Assembly: GCF_011039135.1 (NCBI RefSeq)
Contig: NZ_JAAKEJ010000005.1
Coordinates: forward strand, 1 to 64,000
Length of the DNA stretch: 64,000 nucleotides
Source of the DNA: Desulfovibrio sp. ZJ209
Lineage (GTDB): Bacteria; Desulfobacterota; Desulfovibrionia; Desulfovibrionales; Desulfovibrionaceae
Reading direction: 5' to 3'
Below the pieces are notes generated by a model, which was not told where the DNA came from, searched no databases, and worked only from the letters and a program-made list of their open reading frames with translations. Of this stretch, positions 25,507-36,279 are shown in pieces; within the stretch, counting starts at the first letter, position 1; every line of letters begins with the position of its first letter. Both the position numbers and the translations under genes were made by a program.

Positions 25507-26457
25507 TCACTGGCCCGGGGCGCCAGCCTGCGGCATATCGCCCCGCCGCGCTGGCTGGTTGCGGATCACCCAGACATTTCCATCCACTGCGCGCGCTTCC
25601 CGCACCCCGCCAAGTTCGTGCCGCCGCGCCAGGTCCCCCAGGGCCATGCCGAGCCGTGAAAGGTTGCCCTCCCAGTCGTCCGTGGCGATGGAAAGGCGCA
25701 TTTCCCGGTCTTCCAGATAGAGCTCCACCCCGCGCGACGGGCTCAGCGTCACCTGCGCGATGGCGCCCGCCTCTATGGGCAGGCCGCCCGCCTGCACATC
25801 CTTGAGCAGCCGCGCCAGATAGGGCGTTTCGTCCTCGGCGCCGGGCTCGATGCGCAGGGTCGGCAGGGAGAGAAAATTCCTGCTCTCCACCGGGGCGATG
25901 ATGCCGCCGCGCTCGTTGGCGTAATACAGCACGCCGTCCTTGTGCACCCAGAACGAGGGCATCCGCTCCTTGAGCTTGATGACGAACCTGTCCGGCAAAA
26001 GGCGCTTGACCGAAGCCTCCTCCACCCAGGGGGTGTCGCGCAGGTTGCGCTCCACTTCGGCGATGCTCACCGCCAGGCTGTTGTCCCCCTCGCCGATGCC
26101 CCCGTACTGGAGCACCATCTCGCGCGAAAGCCGCACATTGCCCGCCACGTCCACATGCCTGGTGGCGAAAAAATCACTGGTCAGCGCCTTGCCGTAGAGC
26201 CAGAGCGAGACCGCGCATATCCCGGCCAGTGTCACCCCCGCCGCCAGCAGGACGAGGATGCCCGCCACCAGCGTCCGCCAGGTGATGCCCCCTATCCTGC
26301 GCGCCTGCGAGGCGCCTCTCTGAGAGCCGTCCGCGCTGCTACCGGCGGGGCGCCGCAGGAAGGAAAACATCCGGCCAAGGCCCGCAAAGCGCGCCTCCTT
26401 CGGCGCCGTATAGGCATTGCGGGACTTGCGGCCGCCGCGCCTCAACGCAGACGGCAC
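25507..26457 (-). CDS. ftsQ: Cell division protein FtsQ
   Basis: FtsQ bridges early and late division proteins through FtsB/FtsL. The sequence has a basic cytoplasmic tail of about 60 residues, one transmembrane helix (LVAGILVLLAAGVTLAGICA), a POTRA domain beginning near FFATRHVDVAGNVRLS, and a beta domain that continues through LLPDRFVIKLKERMPSFWV. The GTG start lies inside the end of murB (16-base overlap). The 316 residues are normal for the family. No FtsB is visible beside it. Confidence 0.9.
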   Translation of the reverse strand: MPSALRRGGRKSRNAYTAPKEARFAGLGRMFSFLRRPAGSSADGSQRGASQARRIGGITWRTLVAGILVLLAAGVTLAGICAVSLWLYGKALTSDFFATRHVDVAGNVRLSREMVLQYGGIGEGDNSLAVSIAEVERNLRDTPWVEEASVKRLLPDRFVIKLKERMPSFWVHKDGVLYYANERGGIIAPVESRNFLSLPTLRIEPGAEDETPYLARLLKDVQAGGLPIEAGAIAQVTLSPSRGVELYLEDREMRLSIATDDWEGNLSRLGMALGDLARRHELGGVREARAVDGNVWVIRNQPARRGDMPQAGAPGQ

Positions 26458-27344
26458 GGGACTATCCTGACCTCCGGCACAAGCTCGTGGCCGAAGCGCC
26501 GGCGCACCGCCTCCCGCGCCTCGGCAAGGAGCGTCAGCGCCGCGTGAGCGCTGCCCCCGCCCTCATGCACCAAAAAATTCGCGTGCATGGGCGAAAAAGC
26601 CATGCCCCCCAACCTTCGCCCGCGAAAACCCGCCTCTTCCAGAAGCTTGCCGGCGGCGATACCGGGCGCGGGATTCTTGAAGGCGCAGCCCGCGCTCCAG
26701 GCCGTTACGGGCTGTTTAGACTTTTTCTCAAAAAAGTTGAGACGCATGCGTTTAGCAATGCCATCCTTTGTGGCGGGGGTCAAGCCAAATATGGCTTCCA
26801 GTACAAGAAAATCGCGCATTTCTTCGCCGTCCGCATCCAGGATGGCGAGGTTGCGGTACGAGGCCCTGAGGGAGGAGGCGCCGGCCTCCATGATTCGCCC
26901 CCCCGAGGCGAGCACGAGGCGCTCCACGCGGGCGCAGGCCTCCACGCCGAAGGAGCCAGCGTTCATGGCCACCGCGCCGCCCACGCTCCCCGGGATGCCG
27001 GCGAGCCCTTCGAGGCCCGAAAGGCCGTTCTCCGCGCAAAAGCGCAGCAGGCGCGGCAGCGGCACGCCGGCCCCGGCCCGCACAAGAACTTTCTCCCCCT
27101 CCCGACCGATGATCTCCGGCCCGTCGCTGAAAGCCGGCCGCACCAGCACGAGCGGAAGCTCGCCGTCCCCGGCGAGGAGATTGCTCCCGCGCCCGATGAA
27201 GAGCGCTTCGCCCCCGAGCCGCGCAAGATGTTGGGGCACCGCCATCGCGTCCTCGTGCGTCTCCAGCACGAGCTCGGCGATGGCGGTGCCCCCGAGGCGC
27301 AGGGTGGTGCGTTCCGCAAGCCGCGGCGCCGGAATCTCACGCAT
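26442..27344 (-). CDS. murB: UDP-N-acetylenolpyruvoylglucosamine reductase (MurB)
   Basis: MurB is an FAD enzyme that reduces UDP-GlcNAc-enolpyruvate to UDP-MurNAc with NADPH, in the cytoplasm. The FAD-binding region shows [12 protein letters not shown], followed by the [19 protein letters not shown] segment, and the C-terminal domain carries SAGCAFKNP and [12 protein letters not shown]. The start at ATG 27344 overlaps the murC stop by 8 bases. Length 300 fits a type II (short) MurB. The DNA near 26,720-26,760 is locally AT-richer without disrupting the frame. Confidence 0.96.
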   Translation of the reverse strand: MREIPAPRLAERTTLRLGGTAIAELVLETHEDAMAVPQHLARLGGEALFIGRGSNLLAGDGELPLVLVRPAFSDGPEIIGREGEKVLVRAGAGVPLPRLLRFCAENGLSGLEGLAGIPGSVGGAVAMNAGSFGVEACARVERLVLASGGRIMEAGASSLRASYRNLAILDADGEEMRDFLVLEAIFGLTPATKDGIAKRMRLNFFEKKSKQPVTAWSAGCAFKNPAPGIAAGKLLEEAGFRGRRLGGMAFSPMHANFLVHEGGGSAHAALTLLAEAREAVRRRFGHELVPEVRIVPCRLR

Positions 27345-28710
27345 GTTCGGCCCCGTTGAGCCACGCGGGCCCCAGGCGGGTGATGGATCCCGCGCCGAGG
27401 GTGAGCAGCACGTCCCCATGCTTCAGTTCCTCCCCGAGGGCGTCGAGCAGGTCGTCCAGGGTGCGGCAATAGCGCAGGGGTGTGTCGCAAACCTGGCCAA
27501 TGCCCTCGGCGAGGCTCTGGCCGGACACGCCGGGGATGGGCTTTTCCGAGGCGGCGTAGATCTCCGTGAGCAGGAGGGCGTCCGCGAGGTCGAAGACCTT
27601 GCAGAATTCGCCGAAATGCGCCTGCGTGCGGCTGAAGCGGTGCGGCTGGAAGGCCGCCACGATGCGTCGCCCCGGGAAGACCTCGTGCGCCGTGCGCAGG
27701 GTGGCCTCGATCTCGGCCGGGTGATGGCCGTAATCGTCCACCACGGTGACACCTTCGCGCTCGCCCTTGAACTCGAAGCGCCGCCCCACCCCGCGGAAGC
27801 CCGCGAGCCCCTCGGCGCACACATCGAAGGGGATGTCCGCCGCGAGAGCCGCGCCGATGGCGCCCAGCGCGTTGAGGATATTGTGCCGCCCGGGCTGCGG
27901 CACCGTGGCCTCGCCGAGCCTGCGTCCGCGATGCCACACGGCGAAACGGCTTTTGGCGCCGCATTCCACAGGCTCCGCGCGCAGGTCGTTTTCCTCGCCG
28001 AAGCCATAGGTCGCCACGGGCCGCTTGACGCGCGGCAAGAGCGCGCGCACCCCGGGGTCGTCACCGCAGACGATGTTCAGGCCGTAGAACGGCACCTTGT
28101 TCATGAAGCGCACGAAGGCCTCGTCCAGGGCCTCGCGGCTCTGGTAGTGATCCATGTGGTCGTCGTCCACATTGGTGACCACATTGAGGATGGGCAAAAG
28201 GCAGAGGAAGGAGCCGTCCGACTCGTCCGCCTCGGCGATGAGGTAGTCGCCCCTGCCGAGATGCGCGTTGGCGCCGTAGACATTGAGGCGGCCGCCGATG
28301 ATGACCGTGGGGTCGAGGCCGGCGGTATCGAAAATGGAGGCCGTGAGCGAGGTGGTCGTGGTCTTGCCGTGCGTGCCGGCGATGGCGATGCCCTGCCGAA
28401 GGCGCATGAGCTCGGCGAGCATTTCCGCGCGGGGGATGACCGCGATATTGCGCCGGCGGGCCTCCACCACCTCGGGATTGTCCTCGGCGATGGCCGTGGA
28501 CTTGACGAGCACTTCCACGTCACCCACGTTCTCCGCGGCGTGGCCCACGGCCACCGCGGCCCCGAGCGCGCGCAGGTGGCGCACCACGGCGGATTCGGCC
28601 ATGTCCGAGCCGGAGATGCCGTAGCCCTCGCTGAGCAGCACTTCGGCGATGCCGCTCATGCCCGCGCCGCCGATGCCCACCATGTGGATATGCCGGATCT
28701 TGCTCTTCAT
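27337..28710 (-). CDS. murC: UDP-N-acetylmuramate--L-alanine ligase (MurC)
   Basis: MurC adds the first amino acid, L-alanine, to UDP-MurNAc using ATP. ATG 28710 begins [20 protein letters not shown], with the N-terminal Rossmann glycine motif. The ATP loop is [11 protein letters not shown], and the Mur-ligase centre includes [10 protein letters not shown] and [12 protein letters not shown], followed by the C-terminal domain with DDYGHHP. The 457 residues are full length. It lies 44 bases after murG and overlaps murB, whose product it uses. Confidence 0.97.
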   Translation of the reverse strand: MKSKIRHIHMVGIGGAGMSGIAEVLLSEGYGISGSDMAESAVVRHLRALGAAVAVGHAAENVGDVEVLVKSTAIAEDNPEVVEARRRNIAVIPRAEMLAELMRLRQGIAIAGTHGKTTTTSLTASIFDTAGLDPTVIIGGRLNVYGANAHLGRGDYLIAEADESDGSFLCLLPILNVVTNVDDDHMDHYQSREALDEAFVRFMNKVPFYGLNIVCGDDPGVRALLPRVKRPVATYGFGEENDLRAEPVECGAKSRFAVWHRGRRLGEATVPQPGRHNILNALGAIGAALAADIPFDVCAEGLAGFRGVGRRFEFKGEREGVTVVDDYGHHPAEIEATLRTAHEVFPGRRIVAAFQPHRFSRTQAHFGEFCKVFDLADALLLTEIYAASEKPIPGVSGQSLAEGIGQVCDTPLRYCRTLDDLLDALGEELKHGDVLLTLGAGSITRLGPAWLNGAEHA

Positions 28711-28754
28711 GTCCCCCCCAGCAAAAATGCGTCCCTGAAAAGTCCCGGCGTCTT

Positions 28755-29831
28755 TCAGCGCGCCACGGCCGTGAGCGCGTCCGCCACGGCGGCGGCGGCA
28801 TCGGTGCGCGAAAGCCCGCGCGCCGCGCGGCCCATGGCCGCGAGCGCGGCAGGGTCGGCGAGCAGGCCCAGAAGCAGCGCCGCCATGCCCGTCTGCGGAA
28901 AGTCCCGCTCCTGCACGAGGCGCCCGGCGCCTGCCTGGGCCACCACTTCTGCATTGCGCGTCTGGTGGTCGTGGATGGCCGCGGGAAAGGGCACGAGCAC
29001 GGACGGCACCCCGCCGGCGCACAGTTCGGCCACGGTGCTGGCGCCGGCCCTGCAGAGCGCGAGGTCCGCCCAGGCATACGCCTCGGCCATGTCGTCGATA
29101 AAGGCGCTCACGCAATCGGGCGCATAGCCCGCTTCGGCATAGGCCGCCCGCGTGGCGTCAAGGTCTTTCCCGCCGCACTGGTGACGGATCTCCACGCCAG
29201 CGGCCTTGAGCTCAGCAAGCAGCCCGGGCAAAAGCCGGTTGAGGCTGTGCGCGCCCTGCGAGCCCCCGAGCACGAGCAGCCTTTTTGTGCCGCGCGTCGC
29301 CGCGTCCTTGCGCCTATCCGCCACGCCGGCGATGGCCGCGCGCACCGGGTTGCCGGTGAGCACGCATTTCTCCGCCGGAAAGCCCTGCGTGCCGGGCAGG
29401 GAAACGCAGACCCTGCGCGCGAGCCGCGCGAGAACCCTGTTGCTCGTGCCGGCCACGGCGTTCTGCTCGTGGAGCACTGCGGGCACGCCACAAAGCCTGG
29501 CCGCCAGCATGGGCGCGAAGGCCGCGTAGCCCCCGAAGCCGGCCACCGCATCGGGGCGGAACCCGCGCACGAGGGAAAGGGCCTTGCCCACGGCCACGCT
29601 CATGCGCGCCGCGGCGCCCACGGCCCGCAGCCCCCGCCCGAGGAAGCCCCGCACGGGAAGCCCGGCGAACTCGATGCCCGCGCGGGCGCAGAGCCGTGCC
29701 TCGGGGCCGTACTCGGAGCCCACGAAGAGCAGCCGCGCGCCAGGCGTGCGCCGGCGCAGCTCCTCGGCGACGGCGAGCGCGGGAAAGATGTGCCCGCCCG
29801 TGCCGCCGGTGGTCAGGAGGATCTTGTCCAT
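28755..29831 (-). CDS. murG: Lipid II synthase (MurG)
   Basis: MurG transfers GlcNAc from UDP-GlcNAc to lipid I at the inner face of the membrane. The GT-B fold begins [19 protein letters not shown], with the glycine loop of the acceptor domain. The donor domain has [13 protein letters not shown] and [15 protein letters not shown], and [11 protein letters not shown] is the MurG signature. Start ATG 29831 lies inside the end of ftsW (19-base overlap). The 358-residue length is typical. Confidence 0.97.
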   Translation of the reverse strand: MDKILLTTGGTGGHIFPALAVAEELRRRTPGARLLFVGSEYGPEARLCARAGIEFAGLPVRGFLGRGLRAVGAAARMSVAVGKALSLVRGFRPDAVAGFGGYAAFAPMLAARLCGVPAVLHEQNAVAGTSNRVLARLARRVCVSLPGTQGFPAEKCVLTGNPVRAAIAGVADRRKDAATRGTKRLLVLGGSQGAHSLNRLLPGLLAELKAAGVEIRHQCGGKDLDATRAAYAEAGYAPDCVSAFIDDMAEAYAWADLALCRAGASTVAELCAGGVPSVLVPFPAAIHDHQTRNAEVVAQAGAGRLVQERDFPQTGMAALLLGLLADPAALAAMGRAARGLSRTDAAAAVADALTAVAR

Positions 29832-31006
29832 GCGCCCGCCGTGCGCGAAAAGTTGAGCAACAGGCCCACGCAGAGCATGGTGGCGATGAGGTTGCTGCCC
29901 CCATAGCTCATGAGCGGCATGGGCACTCCCTTGGGCGGCGCCACGCCCATGACCACGGCGAGGTTCATCACCGCGCCCATGACAAGGATGGTGGTGATGC
30001 CGAAGGCCGTGAAGCGGTCGCGCAGCTCGCGCTGGCCCATGATAATGCGGTAACAGCGCCAGAACAGCAGCGCGAAGAGCCCCATGACGATGGTCACGCC
30101 CACGAAGCCCATTTCCTCGGCGAGCACGGCCATGATGAAGTCGTTGTGCGCTTCCGGCAGGTAGAACATCTTTTGCCGGCTGGCGCCCACGCCCACGCCG
30201 AAAAAGCTCCCCGAGCCGATGGCGAGCAGGGACTGCACGAGCTGGTACCCCGTATTGTGCGCGTCCTGGAAGGGGTCGAGAAAAGCCAGCAGGCGCCTGA
30301 GCCGGTACGGCTCGGCAATGGCGAGGGCCATGGCGCCCGCGCAGGCGAGCCCCAGGGAGAAGAAGATATAGATGAAACGCGTGCCCCCGGCCACGCACAT
30401 GAAGAACAGGATGCCCGCGAGCACCACGGCGCTCCCGAAATCGGGCTGAAGCAGGAGCAGGAAGCAGAAGAGCCCGGTCACGGCGAAGGGCGGGATGACG
30501 CCCCGGCTGAAGGTCTTGATGAGCTGCTGCTTGGCGCTCATGAAATAGGCGAGATAGAGCGCCAGCGCGATCTTCACGAATTCCATGGGCTGGATGGAGA
30601 CGGGGCCCAGGCGTATCCAGCGCTTGGCGCCGTTGATGGAGGGCGCCAGCGGCGAAAGCGTGATGAGCACGAGCAAAAGCGCGAAAAAGAGCGCCGGATA
30701 CTGGAGCCGGTAAAGCCAGTCGCGCGGCAAAAGCGCCGCGCACCAGAGCGCCACGCCGCCCAGCGCCGCAAACAGCACCTGGCGCTTGAAGAAGTGGTAC
30801 TTGTCGCCGTTGGCCTGTTCGGCCACGATGCCGCTTGCCGAGAGCACCATGACGAGGCCCACGGCGAGGATGGCGAGAGCGATGGTGAAGAGCCACCAGT
30901 CAAAGGAGGCCGGCCCGTTCCCCTCCCCGGCATGGTTCACCGCCCGGGCCACGGGGCTCTTGGCCGGCGCGGTGGAAGCCTGGGGCTTCACAAAGACATT
31001 CTTCAT
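29813..31006 (-). CDS. ftsW: Septal peptidoglycan polymerase FtsW
   Basis: FtsW is a SEDS-family glycosyltransferase that polymerises lipid II at the septum with FtsI. The 397 residues hold about ten transmembrane helices, the SEDS segment NGAKRWIRLGPVSIQPMEF and the late motif MSYGGSNLIATMLCVGLLLN. A basic/polar N-terminal tail of about 35 residues precedes the first helix. The start overlaps the murD stop as ATGA, and the end overlaps murG. Its position between murD and murG is the classical one. Confidence 0.96.
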   Translation of the reverse strand: MKNVFVKPQASTAPAKSPVARAVNHAGEGNGPASFDWWLFTIALAILAVGLVMVLSASGIVAEQANGDKYHFFKRQVLFAALGGVALWCAALLPRDWLYRLQYPALFFALLLVLITLSPLAPSINGAKRWIRLGPVSIQPMEFVKIALALYLAYFMSAKQQLIKTFSRGVIPPFAVTGLFCFLLLLQPDFGSAVVLAGILFFMCVAGGTRFIYIFFSLGLACAGAMALAIAEPYRLRRLLAFLDPFQDAHNTGYQLVQSLLAIGSGSFFGVGVGASRQKMFYLPEAHNDFIMAVLAEEMGFVGVTIVMGLFALLFWRCYRIIMGQRELRDRFTAFGITTILVMGAVMNLAVVMGVAPPKGVPMPLMSYGGSNLIATMLCVGLLLNFSRTAGAWTRSS

Positions 31007-32322
31007 GCCAGTTCCCCCACGATGCGCTTAAAATCGTCGCCGCGGGCCATATAGTTTTTGTAGAGGTCAAAACTCGACGTTGCCGGGGCGAGCAAAACGG
31101 CATCCCCGGGCCTGGCGGCGCCGGCGAGCTCCCGTACGGCTTCGGCGAGCGTCGCGTGCCAGCTCAGGGGCACCGCGCCCTCCCAGGCGCGCTCGAATTC
31201 CTCACGGCTCGCGCCGAACAGGCCAACCTGCACCACCTTTTCTCGCAAAAGCGGCACAAGGGACGCGAGGTCGCCGCCCTTGAACTTGCCCCCGCAGAGC
31301 AGGCGCACGGGCCGGTCGAAGGCGCGCAAGGCCACTTCCAGCGCGGCCACGGTGGTGCACTTTGAATCATTGACAAAGAGCACGCCGCCCCGCTCGGCCA
31401 CGCGCTCCAGCCTGTGCGGCAGCGGGCGGAAGCCGGCCACGGCGCGGGCCGCATTGGCCTCGCTCACGCCGAAAAGCCGGCAGGCCTGCCACGCGGCCTC
31501 GGCGTTGAACGCGTTGTGGGCGCCCATGAGGCCGCCGCGCGGAAAGCGCGAGGGCCCCTCCTCCACCCAGACCTTGCGAGCGCGCACCGGCCATGCCGCT
31601 GAAAGCCCGCGCACGCTTTCGCCGAGCACGGCCAGGTCGCCCTCGTCCTGGCAACGGAACAGGCGGAACTTGGCCTCGGCGTATTCGTCCATATCCTTGT
31701 GGTAATCGAGATGGTTGGGCGAAATATTCAGCAGGATGGCCGCGCGCGGGCAAAAGGTGGAGCAGCCCTGAAGCTGGAAGCTGGAGACCTCGAGCACCAG
31801 CACGTCGGCCTTGCGCCCGGCGAGCACATATTCCGAAAGCGGCGTGCCGATATTGCCGCCGAGAAAGACCGAATAGCCCTGCGCCTGGAGCATGGCCGCC
31901 GCCAGCGAGGCCGTGGTCGTCTTGCCGCTGGTGCCGGTGACGGCGAGCACGGGCTCGTCATCCAGTGAGCGCCACGCGAGTTCCATCTCTGCCAATATCT
32001 CCGGCGCCCGGGCGCCCGGTGCCACGGTGGCCTCCACCAAGGGCTCGATGGCCGCGACGGGAAGGCCCGGGCTCGGGATGACCCACGCGGCGCCCGCGAA
32101 CTGGGCCGGCGTGTGCTCGCCGAGCTGCACGTCCACGCCGTCGGCGCGCAGCTCCGCAAGCTGCGCTTCGCTCAGCGCGTCCATTTTTTTGTCCAGCAGG
32201 CGCACCTCTGCGCCCAGTTTGCGCAAGAGCCGTACTGCGGCGAGGCCCGACCGGCCCGCGCCCACCACCACGGCGAGTTCGCCCGCTTGCGGCCTCGGGC
32301 CGCGGCTGTGCTCCAGTGCCAT
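31003..32322 (-). CDS. murD: UDP-N-acetylmuramoyl-L-alanine--D-glutamate ligase (MurD)
   Basis: MurD adds D-glutamate to UDP-MurNAc-L-Ala with ATP. It starts with a Rossmann-like domain (VVVGAGRSGLAAVRLL), then the ATP loop VTGTSGKTTTASL, the central NISPNHLDYHKDM, and the C-terminal FVNDSKCTTVAALEVAL and LLCGGKFKGGD motifs. The start has TGAGGAGCG upstream, and mraY ends 9 bases before it. The 439-residue length is normal. Confidence 0.97.
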   Translation of the reverse strand: MALEHSRGPRPQAGELAVVVGAGRSGLAAVRLLRKLGAEVRLLDKKMDALSEAQLAELRADGVDVQLGEHTPAQFAGAAWVIPSPGLPVAAIEPLVEATVAPGARAPEILAEMELAWRSLDDEPVLAVTGTSGKTTTASLAAAMLQAQGYSVFLGGNIGTPLSEYVLAGRKADVLVLEVSSFQLQGCSTFCPRAAILLNISPNHLDYHKDMDEYAEAKFRLFRCQDEGDLAVLGESVRGLSAAWPVRARKVWVEEGPSRFPRGGLMGAHNAFNAEAAWQACRLFGVSEANAARAVAGFRPLPHRLERVAERGGVLFVNDSKCTTVAALEVALRAFDRPVRLLCGGKFKGGDLASLVPLLREKVVQVGLFGASREEFERAWEGAVPLSWHATLAEAVRELAGAARPGDAVLLAPATSSFDLYKNYMARGDDFKRIVGELA

Positions 32323-32331
32323 TGTCGCTCC

Positions 32332-33408
32332 TCAGCGCAGTTTCAGGACGGACAGGGCCAGCATGCCAAGCAGGATGGAGAGTATCCAGAACCGGATGAT
32401 GATCTTGGATTCCGGCACGCCCTTGAGTTCAAAATGGTGATGCAGCGGCGCCATGCGGAAGATGCGCTTGCCGCCCGTCCAGCGGAAATAGCCCACCTGC
32501 AGGATGACCGAGAGCGTTTCGGCCACAAAGATGGCGCCCACCACGGCGAGGAGGAGCTCCTGCTTGCAGAGCAGCGCCAGATAGCCGAGCACGCCGCCGA
32601 TGGAGAGCGAGCCCACGTCGCCCATGAAGACCTGCGCCGGATAGGCGTTGAACCAGAGAAAACCGAGGCCCGCGCCGGCGAAGGCGGCGCAGAACACCGT
32701 GACCTCGCCCACGCCGGGGATGTAGGGCATGAGCAGATAGGCGGAAAAGCGCGCGTTGCCGGTCACATAGATAAAGATGGCGAACACCAGGGCCGCGATG
32801 ACGGCGGGCCCGATGGCGAGGCCGTCCAGCCCGTCCGTGAGGTTGACGGCGTTGGACGCGGCCACCATGAGGAAGATGCCGAAGGGCAGGTAGAACCAGC
32901 CGAGGTCGGGCGCCCAATCTTTGACAAAGGGGATGGTGAGCCGGCTGTCGAAGGCCGGATTCTCCCAGAGCATCCAGATGGCGCAAAAGGCCACGAGGAT
33001 CTGCGCGGTGAACTTGGCCTTGGCCGAAATCCCCTTGTTCTGGTGGTGCCGGAGCTTGGAGAGGTCGTCCCACAGGCCCACCGCCCCGAAGCCCACGAAC
33101 ACGAAGAAGGTCTGCCAGACATAGCGGTTGGCGAGGTCGCCCCACAAGAGCAGGCTCACGGCCAGGCTGAACAGGATGAGCAGCCCGCCCATGGTGGGCG
33201 TGCCGGCCTTGGCGGCATGCGCGGCCACATCCTCGTGGATGTACTGGCCGCACTTGAGGCGCCTGAGCCACGCGATGAAGCGCGGCCCCACGAGGATGGA
33301 AATGACGAGCGCGGTGATGAGCGCCGCCATGGAGCGGAAGGAGATGTAGCGGAAGACGTTGAACGCCGTCCATTCCGCTGCAAGTGGGGCGAACAGGCTA
33401 TAAAACAC
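32332..33408 (-). CDS. mraY: Phospho-MurNAc-pentapeptide translocase (MraY)
   Basis: MraY makes lipid I by moving phospho-MurNAc-pentapeptide onto undecaprenyl phosphate in the inner membrane. The GTG start at 33408 gives [12 protein letters not shown], the usual beginning of MraY, with GGAGGAAAGG in front; an upstream in-frame extension is murF antiframe and was excluded. Motifs include [11 protein letters not shown], the Asp-rich [11 protein letters not shown], and [11 protein letters not shown], followed by the HHHFEL motif late in the protein. About ten membrane helices. It overlaps murF by 11 bases. Confidence 0.97.
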   Translation of the reverse strand: MFYSLFAPLAAEWTAFNVFRYISFRSMAALITALVISILVGPRFIAWLRRLKCGQYIHEDVAAHAAKAGTPTMGGLLILFSLAVSLLLWGDLANRYVWQTFFVFVGFGAVGLWDDLSKLRHHQNKGISAKAKFTAQILVAFCAIWMLWENPAFDSRLTIPFVKDWAPDLGWFYLPFGIFLMVAASNAVNLTDGLDGLAIGPAVIAALVFAIFIYVTGNARFSAYLLMPYIPGVGEVTVFCAAFAGAGLGFLWFNAYPAQVFMGDVGSLSIGGVLGYLALLCKQELLLAVVGAIFVAETLSVILQVGYFRWTGGKRIFRMAPLHHHFELKGVPESKIIIRFWILSILLGMLALSVLKLR

Positions 33409-34819
33409 GCCTTTCCTCCCTGCCCTGGCCGGCCTGGGCCTTTTCCAGCGCCGCAAGCAGCTCTTCCAGCCGGTTGGCGCGCGAGCCCTTGAAGAGCACG
33501 ACGGCCCCGTCCGGGAACCTTTCTTCCCCCACCCACGCGCGCACAAAGTCCTCCGGGCCGGTCACGGGCGTCCAGCGGGGCGCGGTATGCGGATTTTCCG
33601 CCACAAGCCCCGCGCGAACGTCCTCGCCGTGACCGCCCTTCCAGTAGACGGCATCCACGCCAAGGCGCCCGAGCAGGCGCCCCAGCTCCGCATGGTGCCT
33701 GGCCGATTCCGCACCCAGTTCGCCCATTTCGCCGAGCACGGCCGCAAGCGGCAGCCCCGCGCCCAGAGCCTCCTCCGCCGCGGCCTCAAGCATGCGGCGC
33801 ATGGAGAGGGGATTGGCGTTATAGGTGTCGTCGATGACGCGCCACGGCCCGAGCTCTTTGCGGGCCGAGCGCCGCGGGGGCAGGGGCGCCTCAGCAAAGC
33901 CCCGGCAGATCTCGTCTTCGGAAAGGCCGAGCAAATGCGCGGCCGCTGCGGCGGCAATGGCGTTCTCCGCGCCGAAGGCCCCGCGAAAGGGCGTGTCAAC
34001 GCTGAAACTTTCGCCCGCCAACTCAAGACGGCAGCGTCCCGCCGCGCCGTCCTCCATGGCTGCCGTATAGGGCGCCCGCCCCTGCACCGTGCTGAAAAAC
34101 ACCGGGCTCACGCCCAAGGCTTTGGGTTCGGCCACGAGGTCCGCATAATCCGCGCTCACAAGGGCAGTCCCCCCGGGCGCCAGGTGGGCCAGCAGGCGCG
34201 CCTTGTGCCATGCCACGCCCTTGCCGCCAAGGCCTTCGGTATGGCCCGGGCCCACATTGAGGATGACGGCGAGGTCCGGCCTGAGGATGGCCGCGAGCTC
34301 GTCCATGTCGCCCTCATGGCTGATGCCGGCCTCCATGACCCAGAAGTCCTCGTCGCCGTCCGTATCCAGCACGGCGCACGGCATGCCGATCTGGTTATTG
34401 TGGTTGAGCGGCGTCTTGGCGGTCTTGCCGCGCACGGCGAGGATGGCGGCGAGCGCTTCCTTGAGCGTTGTCTTGCCGGCCGTGCCCGTGACACAGACGA
34501 CTTTTGCGGCCGTCCTGTCGCGCCAATGGGCGGCGAGGCGCCCCAGGGCCTTGACGGTGTCCGGCACCACGAGCACCGGCACGCTCAGGGCCGTCACTTC
34601 CGGCAAAGGCCGGGACGCGAGCACGGCCCCGGCGCCGCGCTCCACGGCGGATGCCGCAAAATCGTGCCCGTCCACGCGCGCGCCCGGCACGCAGACGAAG
34701 AGCGCGCCCGGGGCGGCCTCCCGGCTGTCCGTGACAGCGCGGGCGAGCACGCGGCCCTCGTGGCCGGCGCAGGCTTCCGCAGGCAGGCCGAGCGCCTGCG
34801 CCATTTCCCCAACGGTCAT
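33398..34819 (-). CDS. murF: UDP-MurNAc-tripeptide--D-alanyl-D-alanine ligase (MurF)
   Basis: MurF adds D-Ala-D-Ala, finishing the UDP-MurNAc-pentapeptide. It opens with the MurF/MurE-type N-terminal domain ([23 protein letters not shown]), then the ATP loop [13 protein letters not shown], the Mur-ligase core ([14 protein letters not shown]) and the C-terminal [10 protein letters not shown] and [10 protein letters not shown] motifs. ATG 34819 overlaps the murE stop as ATGA. No ddl gene for the D-Ala-D-Ala substrate is in this cluster, so it must be supplied from elsewhere. Confidence 0.97.
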   Translation of the reverse strand: MTVGEMAQALGLPAEACAGHEGRVLARAVTDSREAAPGALFVCVPGARVDGHDFAASAVERGAGAVLASRPLPEVTALSVPVLVVPDTVKALGRLAAHWRDRTAAKVVCVTGTAGKTTLKEALAAILAVRGKTAKTPLNHNNQIGMPCAVLDTDGDEDFWVMEAGISHEGDMDELAAILRPDLAVILNVGPGHTEGLGGKGVAWHKARLLAHLAPGGTALVSADYADLVAEPKALGVSPVFFSTVQGRAPYTAAMEDGAAGRCRLELAGESFSVDTPFRGAFGAENAIAAAAAAHLLGLSEDEICRGFAEAPLPPRRSARKELGPWRVIDDTYNANPLSMRRMLEAAAEEALGAGLPLAAVLGEMGELGAESARHHAELGRLLGRLGVDAVYWKGGHGEDVRAGLVAENPHTAPRWTPVTGPEDFVRAWVGEERFPDGAVVLFKGSRANRLEELLAALEKAQAGQGREERRVL

Positions 34820-36279
34820 TCGCACCGCAAAAGCTCCCGCACCACTTCCTGGTCGCTGTAATGGTGCTTCACGCCCTTGATGATCTGGTAATCTTCGTGG
34901 CCCTTGCCGGCGATGAGCAGGGCGTCCTCCCGGCCGAGCATGGCGAGGGCCCTGGCCGTGGCCGCGCGGCGGTCGGCCTCGACCACCACTTCGCGCGCGC
35001 CCGCAAGGCCGGGCAGCACATCCTCAAGGATGGCTTCAGGCTCCTCGTTGCGCGGGTTGTCCGAGGTGAGCACGGCCACGTCCGCATGGCGCGCCACGGC
35101 CTCGCCCATGAGCGGGCGCTTCGTCCTGTCGCGGTTGCCGCCGCAGCCGAAGACCGTCACGATGCGCGCAAAACCGGCCACGCGCAGGGCAGTGAGCACA
35201 TTGACGAGCGCGTCCGGCGTGTGGGCGTAATCCACAAAGACATGCAGACCCTGGGGGTTATCCACCCGCTCGAGGCGCCCGCAGACTCCGTTGAAATCTT
35301 CCAGTGCGCCCATGGCCGCGGGCGCGAGCCCGAGCTCCAGCGCCATGGCCTGCGCGGTGAGCAGGTTGGCCGCGTTGAAGGCGCCCACGAGCGGCGAGCG
35401 CAGCTCCCACTCCTCGCCGCCGAGGTGCATGCGCAAATGCGTGCCGCCGGTGCCCGAGGAGAGCAGTTCGCCCCAGAGATGCCGCCGCCCCGGCGCCCCG
35501 CGCCCGAGCCCGTAGGAAAGCGCAGTGGGACAAAGCTCCAGCAGGCGCCGGCCCCAGGGGTCGTCGGCATTGACGGCCATGGCCTTGTCCGCCCGGGGGA
35601 GCTCGAGAAAGAGCCGCGCCTTGGCCTTGAAATAGCTTTCCATGTTTTCATGGAAATCGAGATGGTCCTGCGTGAGATTGGTAAAGGCCGCACCGGCGAA
35701 AGGAAGCCCGGAGACGCGCTGCTGCGCGAGCGCATGCGACGAGACCTCCATGAACACCATGTCCACGCCGGCTTCGGCCATGCGCGCGAGCATGGCATGC
35801 AGGGAGAGCGGGTCGGGCGTGGTAAGGGGCGCGGCCTCGCTGTGGCCCGGCCAGCGGTAGGTTACGGTACCGAGCACGCCCACCCGGTAGCCCGCTGCCG
35901 TGAAGAGGTGCTCCAAGAGGGCCGCGGTGGTCGTCTTGCCGTTGGTGCCGGTGATGCCGACCACGCGCAGGGGCAGTTCCTCCGTATGCCAGCGTGCCGC
36001 CGCGAGCCGCCACAGGGCCTCGCGCGGGTCCTCGTGGGCGATGAAGCGACAGGAGGGCGAACCCGCGCCTTGCGCCGCCTCCGGCCGGCAGACGACGATG
36101 CCCGCGCCGGCCGCAACGGCCTCCGGGATAAAGCGGCTGCCGTCCTCGCTCGCCCCGGGCACCGCCACAAAGATGTCGCCGGGGCACACTTGGCGCGAAT
36201 CCGCGCGGACTTCACGCACGCCGGGGCGCTCGCCGGCACGCACGGCCGCAAGCAGGGCCTCAAAATCCCGTTCCATCAT
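34816..36279 (-). CDS. murE: UDP-MurNAc-L-Ala-D-Glu--meso-diaminopimelate ligase (MurE)
   Basis: MurE adds the third residue of the stem peptide. The protein has the N-terminal DSRQVCPGDIFVAVPG domain, the ATP loop GITGTNGKTTTAALLEH, NLTQDHLDFHENMESY and VDYAHTPDALVNVL. The DNPR motif (TSDNPRNEEPEAI) marks enzymes that use meso-diaminopimelate rather than lysine, as expected for a Gram-negative wall. The first of two adjacent ATGs (36279) touches the ftsI stop. A longer upstream extension lies in the ftsI region and was excluded. Length 487 is normal. Confidence 0.97.
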   Translation of the reverse strand: MMERDFEALLAAVRAGERPGVREVRADSRQVCPGDIFVAVPGASEDGSRFIPEAVAAGAGIVVCRPEAAQGAGSPSCRFIAHEDPREALWRLAAARWHTEELPLRVVGITGTNGKTTTAALLEHLFTAAGYRVGVLGTVTYRWPGHSEAAPLTTPDPLSLHAMLARMAEAGVDMVFMEVSSHALAQQRVSGLPFAGAAFTNLTQDHLDFHENMESYFKAKARLFLELPRADKAMAVNADDPWGRRLLELCPTALSYGLGRGAPGRRHLWGELLSSGTGGTHLRMHLGGEEWELRSPLVGAFNAANLLTAQAMALELGLAPAAMGALEDFNGVCGRLERVDNPQGLHVFVDYAHTPDALVNVLTALRVAGFARIVTVFGCGGNRDRTKRPLMGEAVARHADVAVLTSDNPRNEEPEAILEDVLPGLAGAREVVVEADRRAATARALAMLGREDALLIAGKGHEDYQIIKGVKHHYSDQEVVRELLRCE